Shown here: positions 8,967 to 17,791 of the stretch, one piece after another
Layout: each line of letters starts with the position of its first letter
Numbering within the stretch: the first letter of the stretch is position 1
From: Melittangium boletus DSM 14713
GTDB taxonomy: Bacteria > Myxococcota > Myxococcia > Myxococcales > Myxococcaceae
Direction of reading: 5' to 3'
Assembly (NCBI RefSeq): GCF_002305855.1
Contig: NZ_CP022163.1
Coordinates: 9,801,765 to 9,865,764, forward strand
DNA: 64,000 nucleotides
Translations under genes and position numbers: made by a program
Notes under the pieces: model-generated
The model's input: only the letters and a program-made list of their open reading frames with translations
The model's database searches: none
What the model was told of the DNA's origin: nothing

Positions 8967-9863
8967 CTACGCCGAAGCGGAGATGTCGCCGAACATGAAT
9001 TGGAACACGATCGGGCCGAAGAGAACCATGAACACCGTGGGGAAGATGCACGCGATGAGCGGGAAGAGCATCTTCACCGGTGCCTCACCCGCCAGCTTCT
9101 CGGCACGCTGGGTGCGGTCGATGCGCAACTGGGTGGACTGGATGCGCAGCACCTTTCCGAGGCTGGTTCCCATCTTGTCCGCCTGGATGAGCGCGGTGAC
9201 GAACGTGGTGAGCGCGGGCAGGTCCACGCGGGCGATCATCGACTTGAGGCATTCCTCGCGCGTCTTGCCCATCTTCAGCTGCTTGAGGACGATCTGCAGC
9301 TCCTCGCGCAGCGGGCCCGACTTGCCCTTCTCCACCACCTTGGCCAGCGCGCCCGTGAAGTCCAGACCCGCTTCCACCGACAGCGTCAGCAGGTCCAGGC
9401 TGTAGGGCAGCGCCCGGGAGATCAGCAGGTGGCGCTTCTTCACCTGATCGTTCACCCAGATGAGCGGGTAGTACATGCCGAACAGCGCGAAGAGCAGCGA
9501 CCAGGCCAGGTTCTCGCCCACGAAGTTCACCAGGATGAGGCCCATCAACAGGCCGATCACCGCGGAGACCTCCTGCAGCGCCATGATGTCCTCGGGCTTG
9601 AACGCCTGAGGCTCACCCGCCTTGATGAGCTTGCGGCGCATCTTGGACTCGTAGCCCGGCCACATCAGCCGGCGGTTCATCGCGCCCAGCTTGCGGATGG
9701 CCACCGAGCCCATGCCCGACATGCCACCGGCCGACTCGTCCTGCACCTCGGCCACGAATTGCGAGAAGTAGTTCTGGTAGATGCCGATGCCGAAGAAGCC
9801 CACCGCCGCCGCGAACATCAGCGCCGAGCCTCCCACCAGCGTTTCCGTCAGGATATCGCTCAC
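8967..9863 (-). CDS. tadC: Tad/Flp inner-membrane platform protein TadC
   Basis: This 298-residue type II secretion F-domain protein has membrane helices near residues 9-28, a pair around 120-150 and one near the C terminus, and a conserved cytoplasmic helical domain in between (LTLSVEAGLDFTGAL region). TadC pairs with TadB as the inner-membrane platform driven by the TadA ATPase in Flp pilus assembly. The start is GTG 9863 with GAGG 7 bases upstream. It lies directly after tadB (9-base gap). No TadA gene is present in this window. Confidence 0.88.
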   Translation of the reverse strand: MSDILTETLVGGSALMFAAAVGFFGIGIYQNYFSQFVAEVQDESAGGMSGMGSVAIRKLGAMNRRLMWPGYESKMRRKLIKAGEPQAFKPEDIMALQEVSAVIGLLMGLILVNFVGENLAWSLLFALFGMYYPLIWVNDQVKKRHLLISRALPYSLDLLTLSVEAGLDFTGALAKVVEKGKSGPLREELQIVLKQLKMGKTREECLKSMIARVDLPALTTFVTALIQADKMGTSLGKVLRIQSTQLRIDRTQRAEKLAGEAPVKMLFPLIACIFPTVFMVLFGPIVFQFMFGDISASA

Positions 9864-9872
9864 GGAGTGTCC

Positions 9873-10718
9873 TCAGATATCGATGTTGACGATGCGCCGG
9901 ATGATGAAGATGCCCAGCAGCTCCATGATGGCGATCACCGTGATCAGCACGTAGCCGAACCAGTGGTCGAGCATGGGCTCCATCAGGTCGGGGCGCATGT
10001 AGTTGAGCACCATGCCGAGGATGGCCGGCATGGCCGCCACCACCCAGCCCTGCAGCTTGCCCTGGGAGGTGAGCGCGTCGATCTTTCCCTCGAGCCGGAA
10101 GCGCTCGCGGATGACGCTGGAGATCGTCTCGAACATCTCCGCCATGTTGCCGCCGAGCTGACGGGCGATGTTGGTGGCCACCACGACCAGTTCCAGGTCG
10201 TCACTGCCCACGCGGCGGCCCATGTTGATGAGGGCCTCCTCCAGCGGCACACCGAGCTTCACTTCCTTCACGAACAACCCGAACTCCTGCGCCAGCGGCG
10301 GCTGCGCCTCACGCGCCACGTGCTCGATGGCCTGGGGGAACGTGAGACCGGCCTTGAAGGCGTTGGCCATGGCCTGCAGCGCGTCCACCAGCTGCACGTT
10401 GAACTTCTTGATGCGCCGCTTGCGGTAGTGCTTCACCAGGATGATCGGCAGGAAGAAGCCGAAGATGGTGCTGATGACGCACAGGATGGGGTTGAAGATG
10501 ATGTACGACAGGATGCCCATCAAGCACATGCTGGCGATGTTGAGCACCAGCAACTGACGGGCATCGATGAAGAGGAACATGTCGCTCAAGTCGTTCATCG
10601 ACTTGACGACGTACCTCTCCTGGTACTGCTCGTAGGCCTTCGCCAGCACGGTGAAGATCACCAGGCTGAAGAAGAAGACCGATCCGGTGACAAGGAGGAG
10701 GACGATTCCGGCCAACAT
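9873..10718 (-). CDS. tadB: Tad/Flp inner-membrane platform protein TadB
   Basis: This 281-residue protein has an N-terminal helix (about 2-24), two adjacent helices (about 58-95), the T2SS-F cytoplasmic domain (LQAMANAFKAGLTFPQAIEH region) and two C-terminal helices. It belongs to the GspF/TadB family and forms the platform with TadC. It is located between cpaB and tadC. In canonical tad loci cpaC, tadZ and tadA lie between cpaB and tadB; here the two genes are only 51 bases apart, so those components are encoded elsewhere. Confidence 0.88.
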   Translation of the reverse strand: MLAGIVLLLVTGSVFFFSLVIFTVLAKAYEQYQERYVVKSMNDLSDMFLFIDARQLLVLNIASMCLMGILSYIIFNPILCVISTIFGFFLPIILVKHYRKRRIKKFNVQLVDALQAMANAFKAGLTFPQAIEHVAREAQPPLAQEFGLFVKEVKLGVPLEEALINMGRRVGSDDLELVVVATNIARQLGGNMAEMFETISSVIRERFRLEGKIDALTSQGKLQGWVVAAMPAILGMVLNYMRPDLMEPMLDHWFGYVLITVIAIMELLGIFIIRRIVNIDI

Positions 10719-10769
10719 GGGCGAGGACTTCCTTCTAGCGACGGGGGAAGGTCAGCAGGGAGGAAGGGC

Positions 10770-11585
10770 TCAGGGCGCGGACGCCGCGCTCTTCTCGGTG
10801 GGGTTGCCCTTGATGATCTGGATGATCTCGCGGCGCTTGGCCTCGAGCACGCGCGTGCGCTCACCCGACAGCAGCGTGGTGATGGTGGCGCGGCCACGCT
10901 CCTCGATCATGTCCACGTCGTCCTCGTTGCGCAGCGACAGCGTGAGGCTGCCCAGCTCCGCCGCCAGCGTGAGGATTTCCGCCTCCTCGGGGATGACCAT
11001 CAGCGTGATGTTGTTGTACTCGCGCTGGTTCTCCGGGATGAGGTTGACGTTGGTGGTGCCCGTCACCTTGCCCGTGGCGAGCACGATGACGTTCTGCAGC
11101 AGCGTCACCGCCACGTTCTCGTCCGTCTGGGGGTCGCGGAAGGTGCCGATCACGTCCACGTGATCGTTGGGACGCACCCAGCCGCCCACCGACGTGGTGT
11201 TGCGCGCCTCGATGGCGACGGCGCGGACCTTCTTCTGCACCTTGGTGGACAGGCGCTCGGCGGCCTTGGTCGTCTCGAACTGGCTCCAGAGCAGCGCGTC
11301 ACCCGTCTGCAGCGCCACCAGCACCTTCTGGCCCACCACGTAGTTGGCCGAGTCCGGCTTCACCACGGAGGAGGTGACGAACTGCTCGGGGACCTGCCGC
11401 TGGCTGATCATGTCGAAGGTGATGACCGTGCCCTCGGGAATGTCCTGGGTGGCCACCACCACCGGCACCAGGTTCCATCCCTTGCGCACGTCCGCTTCCT
11501 TCTTCTTGATCGCGGACCACGCGATGATTCCGGCCAGCAGGCCGAGGCCCAGCGCGATGATCAGAGGAGTCTTGCCCTTCAACAT
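10770..11585 (-). CDS. cpaB: Flp pilus assembly protein CpaB/RcpC
   Basis: This 271-residue protein has an N-terminal membrane anchor (about 7-25), a SAF domain (about 43-105; VVVATQDIPEGTVIT region) and the RcpC/CpaB periplasmic domain (about 110-250). CpaB stabilises or gates the outer-membrane secretin CpaC in the Tad system. It is the first gene of the minus-strand run, with ATG 11585 preceded by GGAGG 10 bases upstream and a promoter at 11689-11717. It is divergent from the tadE-like operon. Confidence 0.9.
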   Translation of the reverse strand: MLKGKTPLIIALGLGLLAGIIAWSAIKKKEADVRKGWNLVPVVVATQDIPEGTVITFDMISQRQVPEQFVTSSVVKPDSANYVVGQKVLVALQTGDALLWSQFETTKAAERLSTKVQKKVRAVAIEARNTTSVGGWVRPNDHVDVIGTFRDPQTDENVAVTLLQNVIVLATGKVTGTTNVNLIPENQREYNNITLMVIPEEAEILTLAAELGSLTLSLRNEDDVDMIEERGRATITTLLSGERTRVLEAKRREIIQIIKGNPTEKSAASAP

Positions 11586-11688
11586 GTCTCGAGGACCTCC
11601 AAAAACAAGGGGGGGCGCCCGGGGCGCGGAAGGCTTGAGGTGCTGCTCGTCTTTGCAAGCTGGGGGCCCGGGGCACCAGCGCGCGAGA

Positions 11689-11717
11689 TGTTATCCAGTA
11701 GTCAGGGAAAGTGTCAA
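11689..11717 (-). promoter_or_regulatory. Sigma-70-type promoter of the cpaB operon
   Basis: On the minus strand there is a perfect -35 TTGACA (11717-11712) and a -10-like GATAAC (11695-11690, 16-bp spacer) or ATAACA (17-bp spacer). It lies 104 bases upstream of the cpaB start in the 278-base divergent region 11586-11863. The rest of that region shows only a short hairpin (GGACGGC/GCCGTCC, about 11752-11767). Confidence 0.6.
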
Positions 11718-11863
11718 AGTCATGCCGCCGAGGTTGGCAGCCTGCTCCGAGAGGACGGCTTGCCGTCCCTCCTTTATTGCGGGCATCCTCCCCCCTCCTC
11801 CAGAGCCAGCGGCCACCTGACGGATACTCCCTTCTTCCGGGATGTCGCTAGATGGAGGTATCC

Positions 11864-12841
11864 ATGAGTGAACATCCCCCCCGGTCCCGACAATCAGGTC
11901 AAGCGGCGGTCGAGTCGGCACTGGTCCTTCCGTTGATGGTGTTCCTCGGCCTGGGCCTCATCCAACTGACGATGATGCAGCAGGCGAAGTTGATGACGGA
12001 GTACGCGGCATTCGCCGCGGCGCGCACGGGCATCGTGTGGAACGGCAACAACGAGCGCATGCACGACGCGGCCATCGTCGCGCTGCTGCCCACCATGGGC
12101 CGTACGGATGACCTGCTCAACCTGGGCAAGACGTGGGCGATCGCCCAGGCCTATGACGAGGCGCTGCAGTTGCTGGCCTGGCCGAACAAGAACTCGGTCG
12201 TGCCCGCCACGGTGAACGGCTCCAACCTCTTCGGACAGGTGCGCGTCGACACGGTGAGCCCCGCCTGGTACTCGCCCATCCAGAGCGTGTGGAAGCTGCG
12301 CTCGGGCGCCAACTGGAAGGAGCTGGACTTCGATGGCCCGGACACCTACCCCGAGGTGCCGGCGCTCGAGTCGAAGATCGCCAAGTTCTTCAACCTCCCC
12401 CTGCCGGACAACGGCGAGGAGGTCTACCGCAAGGCCACCGTGCTGAGCATTCGCGTGCGCTACTGGTACGAGCTGCGGGTGCCCTTCGCCAACTGGATCA
12501 TCTTCACCGCCTGGTGGGCGGCCAACGCCGGCGTGTCGCTGGGCGGAGCCATCTACAAGCCCACGCTCAACACGCAGGTGAGCATGACCAACCAGCAGGG
12601 TGGCATGAACCAGGTGGCCATGGCGCCCGTGCGAGGGCTCGCGCACGAGCGCGGCTACAACACGCTCTACCGGATCGAGATGACCGTGTTGTGGGGACTG
12701 GCCACCGGCAGCATTCCCCTGCTGTCGAGCATCGTGGGCAAGCGCTACTTCATCCCGCTGACGGCGACGTACAGCATGAGGATGCAGTCGAACTTCTATT
12801 ACAAGTGGTTGATGCACCTGAACCCGGATTGGGGCCTGTGA
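11864..12841 (+). CDS. TadE-like pseudopilin
   Basis: This 325-residue protein begins with a short basic leader, then G|QAAVES and a hydrophobic segment (about residues 15-40), the TadE-type class IVb prepilin signature with Glu at +5 of the predicted mature protein. The rest is a large extracytoplasmic domain of unknown fold. ATG 11864 is preferred over ATG 11852, because GGAGG lies 5 bases upstream of the former and overlaps the latter. It is the first gene of the plus-strand pseudopilin operon. Minor pseudopilins of this type are needed for Flp pilus assembly or secretion. Confidence 0.8.
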   Translation: MSEHPPRSRQSGQAAVESALVLPLMVFLGLGLIQLTMMQQAKLMTEYAAFAAARTGIVWNGNNERMHDAAIVALLPTMGRTDDLLNLGKTWAIAQAYDEALQLLAWPNKNSVVPATVNGSNLFGQVRVDTVSPAWYSPIQSVWKLRSGANWKELDFDGPDTYPEVPALESKIAKFFNLPLPDNGEEVYRKATVLSIRVRYWYELRVPFANWIIFTAWWAANAGVSLGGAIYKPTLNTQVSMTNQQGGMNQVAMAPVRGLAHERGYNTLYRIEMTVLWGLATGSIPLLSSIVGKRYFIPLTATYSMRMQSNFYYKWLMHLNPDWGL

Positions 12842-12842
12842 C

Positions 12843-14876
12843 ATGTTGACTCGCGCTTTCCGACGCGGCCTTCGGCGCCAGGAAGGCCAGGCCCTCGTGC
12901 TCGCCTGCCTCCTGATGCTCATCCTGAGCATCGCGCTCATGACGACGGTGAACATCGGGCACAGCGTGCACGAGCGCATCCGGCTGCAGAACACGGCCGA
13001 CGCGGCGGCCTACTCCACCGCCGCCATGGAGGCGCGCGCCTTCAACTTCTACGCCTTCACCAACCGCACGCAGGTGTCCCACTACGTGTCGGCGATGATC
13101 TGGCAGTCCACGGACTCGTTCCTGTTCTCCGTGCAGGCCTTCCTCACGGACATGTACGGGCTCATCCGCACCATCGGACCGTGCTTTCCCAAGGACAGCC
13201 GCAGCGGCGTCTTCTGGCCGGTCATCTGCGGCATCCTCGACAACCTGCCCTACATCGGCGTCATCATGAAGGCGCTGGACGCGATCATCTCGGCGCTCAA
13301 GGGGGTGCTGCTGCTTCTCCAGCCCATCCTGGACTTCGCGGACCAGGTGATTGGCACCGTCATCATCCCCGCCCATCGAGTCCTCAACTCGGTGATGGCC
13401 GGAGCGGCGACGGCGGTGATGTTATCCACGTCCACCTATGTGATGGGCACCTCCAACGCGATCATCCAGGCGAACGATCCCAACGTGGACTCGCTGGCCT
13501 CGCAGGCCATCACCGGGGCCATCAACCAATGCCTCTACAGCCGGGCGCACTACGAGGAGGCCAACGGCAAGCCCCTGAGTCCGGCCAATCCCCTCAAGGC
13601 CCTGGATCCGTCCGCGCGCAACGAGGACAGCAAGGTCGCCCGGGCCAAGCGCGTCATGGCGGGCATCACCAACGCCACCCGCTACGCCTGCAACAAGGAC
13701 AAGGACAACCTCTTCAACGCGTGCCCGGAGACGATGGTCACGGATCGGCGCCTGGGCCAGCTGCTGCCCATCCCCGATTGGCTCAAGCCCCTGGAGATGC
13801 TGCTGGACGCCATTCCCAAGTGGGGACAGACGCGCTTTCTCACGTTCAAGCTCGGCTATGGCGACATCAACGAGGAGACGAAGAAGCCGCGCGCCCAGGG
13901 GAAGAACAAGATCCGCGAGGTCAACGATCTGCCCGACAAGCCCATGGGCATGCTCGCCCAGGGCGACGTGCTCGGCTCGGATGACCCGTACTACATCAAG
14001 ATGGGGCCCGCCTCGCTGGGCGTGCCGGGCGTGGGTCAGATCTTCAACCCGTTCAGCTGCCCCAAGTACCCGGGAGGCGGCGATGACCGCACGTGGCGCA
14101 AGTGCTGGGGTGATCCCCGCGAGGACCGCGACAGCACGCTCGAGCCCAGCATCTGGGCCATGAGCAGCGGCGACTACCGCAGGAAGGGCATCCACTGGCG
14201 GGTCGTCTTCCCCGGCGAGGCCAAGTCGAAGTCCGACAAGGACGTGGGGCTCTACCAGTACAAGTTCTGCGTGGCGAAGATCCTGGGCGTCTGCGTCTTC
14301 AAGCTGGACGTGTTCACCGCCAACACCCACATCGACAAGAAGGACAACAACCACCCGTGGGACGGCATCGTGCCCTTCCCCCACTTCGAGCCGGGTGACT
14401 ACGCGAACGACTGCGCCGTGGGTGCCTTCTCCAAGGCCAGCATCGGCAACATGGCCACGCGCGAGCACGACTTCAACCAGCCCTCCACCTGGGTGATGCT
14501 CAACAAGAACACCCAGCAGTTGCACAACACGAAGGCCGACGCCACCGGGGCCACCCACAACACCCCGGCCCTGCTCAACTCCACGGGCAAGCTCACCGTC
14601 ACCCTGGGCTCGGCGGGCGCGGAGACGCTCGATCTGGACAATGATCGCAAGAAGTTCCTGTCCCTCGCGGAGGGCATGAACGTCATCTCCCGCGGGCAGA
14701 CGTACTACCACCGGCCGGGCAACTGGGCCGAGCAGCCCAACTTCTTCAATCCCTACTGGCGGCCCCGTCTGGCGGCCGTGTGGCAGGGCAAGAACTCGCT
14801 GCCGCTCATCAACCAGCTGTCGAACGCCCTGCCGGCCGCGGTCAAGGACGCGCCCGCCAAGATCATCACCCACTAA
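12843..14876 (+). CDS. TadG-like Flp pilus-assembly protein
   Basis: This 677-residue protein starts with a basic leader (RRQEG), QALVLACLLMLIL as the hydrophobic stretch (about 16-39), and then the sequence around RLQNTADAAAYSTAA that is typical of TadG/TadE-like proteins. The large exterior domain has several Cys residues. Unlike its neighbours it has no Glu at +5 of the leader motif. It starts one base after the preceding stop, so translation is coupled. TadG proteins are thought to anchor or cap the pilus machinery; the specific role here is inferred. Confidence 0.78.
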   Translation: MLTRAFRRGLRRQEGQALVLACLLMLILSIALMTTVNIGHSVHERIRLQNTADAAAYSTAAMEARAFNFYAFTNRTQVSHYVSAMIWQSTDSFLFSVQAFLTDMYGLIRTIGPCFPKDSRSGVFWPVICGILDNLPYIGVIMKALDAIISALKGVLLLLQPILDFADQVIGTVIIPAHRVLNSVMAGAATAVMLSTSTYVMGTSNAIIQANDPNVDSLASQAITGAINQCLYSRAHYEEANGKPLSPANPLKALDPSARNEDSKVARAKRVMAGITNATRYACNKDKDNLFNACPETMVTDRRLGQLLPIPDWLKPLEMLLDAIPKWGQTRFLTFKLGYGDINEETKKPRAQGKNKIREVNDLPDKPMGMLAQGDVLGSDDPYYIKMGPASLGVPGVGQIFNPFSCPKYPGGGDDRTWRKCWGDPREDRDSTLEPSIWAMSSGDYRRKGIHWRVVFPGEAKSKSDKDVGLYQYKFCVAKILGVCVFKLDVFTANTHIDKKDNNHPWDGIVPFPHFEPGDYANDCAVGAFSKASIGNMATREHDFNQPSTWVMLNKNTQQLHNTKADATGATHNTPALLNSTGKLTVTLGSAGAETLDLDNDRKKFLSLAEGMNVISRGQTYYHRPGNWAEQPNFFNPYWRPRLAAVWQGKNSLPLINQLSNALPAAVKDAPAKIITH

Positions 14877-14884
14877 GGCCCGTC

Positions 14885-16030
14885 ATGCTCCGCTCCCGCC
14901 CCTTCAGCAGCAGAAGCAGACGAGCCCGGCGCGGCGCCGCCGTCGTCGAGTTCGCGCTCGTGACGCCCATCCTGGTGTCCATCCTCTTCTTCAGCATCTA
15001 TCTGACCGACATCATCCGGGCCAAATACAAGCTGCAGGAAGCCAGCCGGTACGTCGCCTGGGAGATGAGCAGCTACACGCTGAGCGACTTCGCCAACGCG
15101 AACCATGATCAGGCCTTCCAGACCGCCATGGACTCCGCGGTGCAAGAGGCCACCGAGCGCTACAAGGACATGGACTCGCTCGACATCAACAGCCGGTTCG
15201 GCACCTTGCTGAGCGCCGCCGCGCCGCAGGTGACGGTGAAGAACCAGACCGTGGCGGGCATCGACCTGAGCCGCGTCACGCAAGGTGGCAATGGCGCCGG
15301 CCAGCCCCTCAACTTCCTCCTGGACCGCTTCAAGTTCAACACCAAGGGCCAGGTGGAAGTGGAGCTCACCAGCACGCTCTCCAATACCCTCATGCCCCGC
15401 CAATACCTGCAGAAGGAGCGGGGCGGCTTCTACACCGTCGACAACTGGGGTGGACGGGATCTGGGCAACATGCCCATCAAGAACCGCTACACGCTCATCG
15501 CCAACGGCTGGCATCTGCCCGATGGTGGCGACGCCGTGATGAGCGAGTACCGAGCGGGCGATCACACCGGCGGCAACAGCCGGCATGGCATCGCCCTGCA
15601 GGTCGATCGGATGAAGTTCCTGAGCGCGGGGGAGTTCCTCAAGGACACGAAGCTGGACCGGCTCACGGGCACGCTCGACCTCATCTTCCCCGCCTTCTTC
15701 GGCACCTTCGTGACGGCCCACAACTACACCAGCTCGTCCAACACGCGCGGCTGCAACAAGGGGCTGCATACCGCCACCTCGGGCCTCAACAACCTGGAGG
15801 ACATCCCCGGCCTGGACGAGGAGGAGATCGACCGGAGGCAGCGCTGCTTCGACACCGCGCCCTTCCGCGACACCCAGGCCTACAGCCGCTCCCTCTACAA
15901 GAACATCTTCGACGCCCGGGGTGAGCACTTCATGGGTTGCAAGAAGGCCCAGGCGGACATGCCCAACAGCCGCGGCCTCGGTGAAGGCACCAGCCGGGAC
16001 AAGAACGAGCAGAAGATCACGTGCGAGTAA
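14885..16030 (+). CDS. TadE-like pseudopilin
   Basis: This 381-residue protein has a strongly basic leader (residues 1-17), then G|AAVVEF followed by a hydrophobic helix (ALVTPILVSILFFSIYL), the TadE prepilin-like motif with Glu at +5. The exterior domain is of unknown fold and ends in a Cys-containing tail. The open frame extends upstream to 14780, but ATG 14885, eight bases after the preceding stop, gives the expected leader. Its end overlaps the next gene by 10 bases. Confidence 0.8.
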   Translation: MLRSRPFSSRSRRARRGAAVVEFALVTPILVSILFFSIYLTDIIRAKYKLQEASRYVAWEMSSYTLSDFANANHDQAFQTAMDSAVQEATERYKDMDSLDINSRFGTLLSAAAPQVTVKNQTVAGIDLSRVTQGGNGAGQPLNFLLDRFKFNTKGQVEVELTSTLSNTLMPRQYLQKERGGFYTVDNWGGRDLGNMPIKNRYTLIANGWHLPDGGDAVMSEYRAGDHTGGNSRHGIALQVDRMKFLSAGEFLKDTKLDRLTGTLDLIFPAFFGTFVTAHNYTSSSNTRGCNKGLHTATSGLNNLEDIPGLDEEEIDRRQRCFDTAPFRDTQAYSRSLYKNIFDARGEHFMGCKKAQADMPNSRGLGEGTSRDKNEQKITCE

Positions 16031-16794
16031 GCATCCTCTCCCTGTTGCTCCTGGGGTTGTGGGCCCGCCCGGCATCCGCCGAGCAGGAGCTCGCCGTCTA
16101 TCCGGGCACCGTCCACACGCGCATCGGCAACGACCTGGTCATCGGCGGCGAGTATCACCGCATGGCCTACTTCACCACGAAGGACTCGATTCCCCAGGTG
16201 GCGAAGTACTTCCACGAGTACTGGACCAAGCAGGGCTATCCCGTCGTCGTGGAGGGGGACCTGAAGGACGAAGCGGTGGTGGCGGCCTTCTACACGCGCG
16301 AGGGCCTGCAACGCGCCATCGTGCTGCGCAAGCACCAGGGCAAGACCGTGGGCTTCAGCGTGTTGAAGGACATGTGGCTGTACGAGAAGCCCTCCGCGGC
16401 GGGCAAGAGCCCCTTCGTGCAGATGGAGAACTCGCTCTTCCACTCGGAAGTGGGTTCGCGCGATGAGGCGGGAGCAACCCGCAGCCGGACCGAGATCGTG
16501 GAGCGCGGACTGGACGAGGTGCGCCAGGAGCTCACGTCGAAACTGACGGCCTCGGGCTTCAAGCTGGTGCGCGAGTCCGGGGGCAAGCTGGATGGACAGC
16601 GCACCGTCGTGCTCGAGTACGCGCGCGGTGCCGAGCAGACGCTCAACACGCTGGTCGAGCTCGAGTCCACGCGCGTGGCGGTGTCCCAGGCGTGGGTGGG
16701 CACGGACCGTCCCGACGGCATGCCCAACGCGGATGCCGTGCGTCGGAGCCGCGAGGAAGCCGCGCGCGCCCGTCAGCCGGGGAAGAAGCCATGA
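16021..16794 (+). CDS. Secreted protein of unknown function in pseudopilin operon
   Basis: This is a 257-residue protein with a clear Sec signal peptide (1-20, cleavage after ASA). The mature part is mixed alpha/beta, with a conserved-looking segment around residues 45-100 and a basic C terminus. No family is recognised. The start is GTG 16021, inside the end of the preceding gene (10-base overlap), and its stop overlaps the next start as ATGA. The tight coupling indicates a role with the pseudopilins, for example a periplasmic assembly factor, but nothing in the sequence proves it. Confidence 0.7.
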   Translation: MRVSILSLLLLGLWARPASAEQELAVYPGTVHTRIGNDLVIGGEYHRMAYFTTKDSIPQVAKYFHEYWTKQGYPVVVEGDLKDEAVVAAFYTREGLQRAIVLRKHQGKTVGFSVLKDMWLYEKPSAAGKSPFVQMENSLFHSEVGSRDEAGATRSRTEIVERGLDEVRQELTSKLTASGFKLVRESGGKLDGQRTVVLEYARGAEQTLNTLVELESTRVAVSQAWVGTDRPDGMPNADAVRRSREEAARARQPGKKP

Positions 16795-17567
16795 GGGCGC
16801 TCTGGTGTGTCCTGGCGGTGGCGCTGATGGGCGCCGCGCCCCCGAAGTTGGGTCGCGAGGGCCGGATGCTCTTCGAGGCCGCGCCCCAGCGGCTCGAGGC
16901 CCGCGTGGGCGAGTGGGTGACGTACCAGATGGACGGTGGTCCCCAGCCCGGCTTCGTGCGTCTGGCCGTCGTGGGCGAGGACAAGGATGCCAAGGGCCGT
17001 GACGCGGTGTGGCTGGAGATGGAGTTCGGCAAGCACTGGGAACTCAAGGCCCCCCTGGCCCAGTTCCGCATGCTGGTGACGCGGGACCTGGGACTGAGTT
17101 CGGAAGGTGTGTCCCGGCTGTTCGTCACCCAGGGTTATGAGAAGGTGCAGGAAGTGGACACGTCCGCCCTGCCCTTCTTCTTCAGCCAGTCCGACGCGCA
17201 GACGCCCCCGTCCCGTCCCGAGCAGCCGCCTCCCTCGGAGACAATCCCCGCGGGCCCGGAGTCCACCGTGTTCCGGGGCAAGCCCACGCGGCTCATGACG
17301 CTCGCGGGCACCGTGACGGCCGAGCCCATGGAGGCCCGCTACCGCAAGCTCGTCCTCAAGCGCTATTGGATCAGCCGGGAGATCCCCTTGCTGCACCTGG
17401 CGAAGATCGAGTTCCCGGCGATCAAGTACTCGATGGAGGCGCGCGACTACGGCGTGGACGCCAAGCCGCGCATGGTGCTTCCCTCTCCGTCCGACAAGAA
17501 GATTACCCTGGAGCCCGGGGGCGGCTTGGCGCCCCCCTTCACTCAGCAGAAGGACCCCACCCCATGA
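16791..17567 (+). CDS. Secreted protein of unknown function in pseudopilin operon
   Basis: This 258-residue protein has a short N-terminal hydrophobic signal (about 1-16). The mature domain is beta-rich (GEWVTYQMDGG, DAVWLEMEFG) with a Pro-rich linker near residues 140-160. The beta-strand pattern resembles outer-membrane lipoprotein-sorting-type folds, but no motif confirms it. ATG 16791 overlaps the preceding stop (ATGA), and its stop overlaps the next start (ATGA). It is likely periplasmic and part of the Tad-related operon. Confidence 0.68.
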   Translation: MRALWCVLAVALMGAAPPKLGREGRMLFEAAPQRLEARVGEWVTYQMDGGPQPGFVRLAVVGEDKDAKGRDAVWLEMEFGKHWELKAPLAQFRMLVTRDLGLSSEGVSRLFVTQGYEKVQEVDTSALPFFFSQSDAQTPPSRPEQPPPSETIPAGPESTVFRGKPTRLMTLAGTVTAEPMEARYRKLVLKRYWISREIPLLHLAKIEFPAIKYSMEARDYGVDAKPRMVLPSPSDKKITLEPGGGLAPPFTQQKDPTP

Positions 17568-17791
17568 AGACGCCCGTCCGCCGTCCCAAAGCCGCCCGCC
17601 GCGCCCGTCGTGGGCAGGCCATGGTCGAGTACTCCATCATCAACTACGTGCTCGTCCTCGGCCTCATGCTGTCGCTGACCATCAACTTCGGCTCGGGTGA
17701 GCAGAAGGTGAACATCATCCACGCCTTCTTGCGCGCGTATCAGGTCTACTACGACTCGTTCTACTTCGTGCTGAACCTGCCGTTCCCGTGA
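17564..17791 (+). CDS. Flp-type class IVb prepilin-like small protein
   Basis: This 75-residue protein has a basic leader (residues 1-16, KTPVRRPKAARRARR) followed by G|QAMVEY and a hydrophobic helix of about 20 residues. Gly at -1, Glu at +5 and Tyr at +6 are the diagnostic Flp prepilin processing motif, and the length is typical for Flp pilins (50-80 aa). The C-terminal part is short and rich in Tyr/Phe. It is embedded in the operon with ATGA and GTGA overlaps. The major pilin could still be encoded elsewhere. Confidence 0.72.
   Translation: MKTPVRRPKAARRARRGQAMVEYSIINYVLVLGLMLSLTINFGSGEQKVNIIHAFLRAYQVYYDSFYFVLNLPFP

Noticed and set aside
8916..11867. Plus-strand open frame of 983 codons opposite tadC, tadB and cpaB
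   Set aside because: It is a high-GC shadow of the three real genes, rich in His/Arg/Gln with no domain, start context or family pattern.
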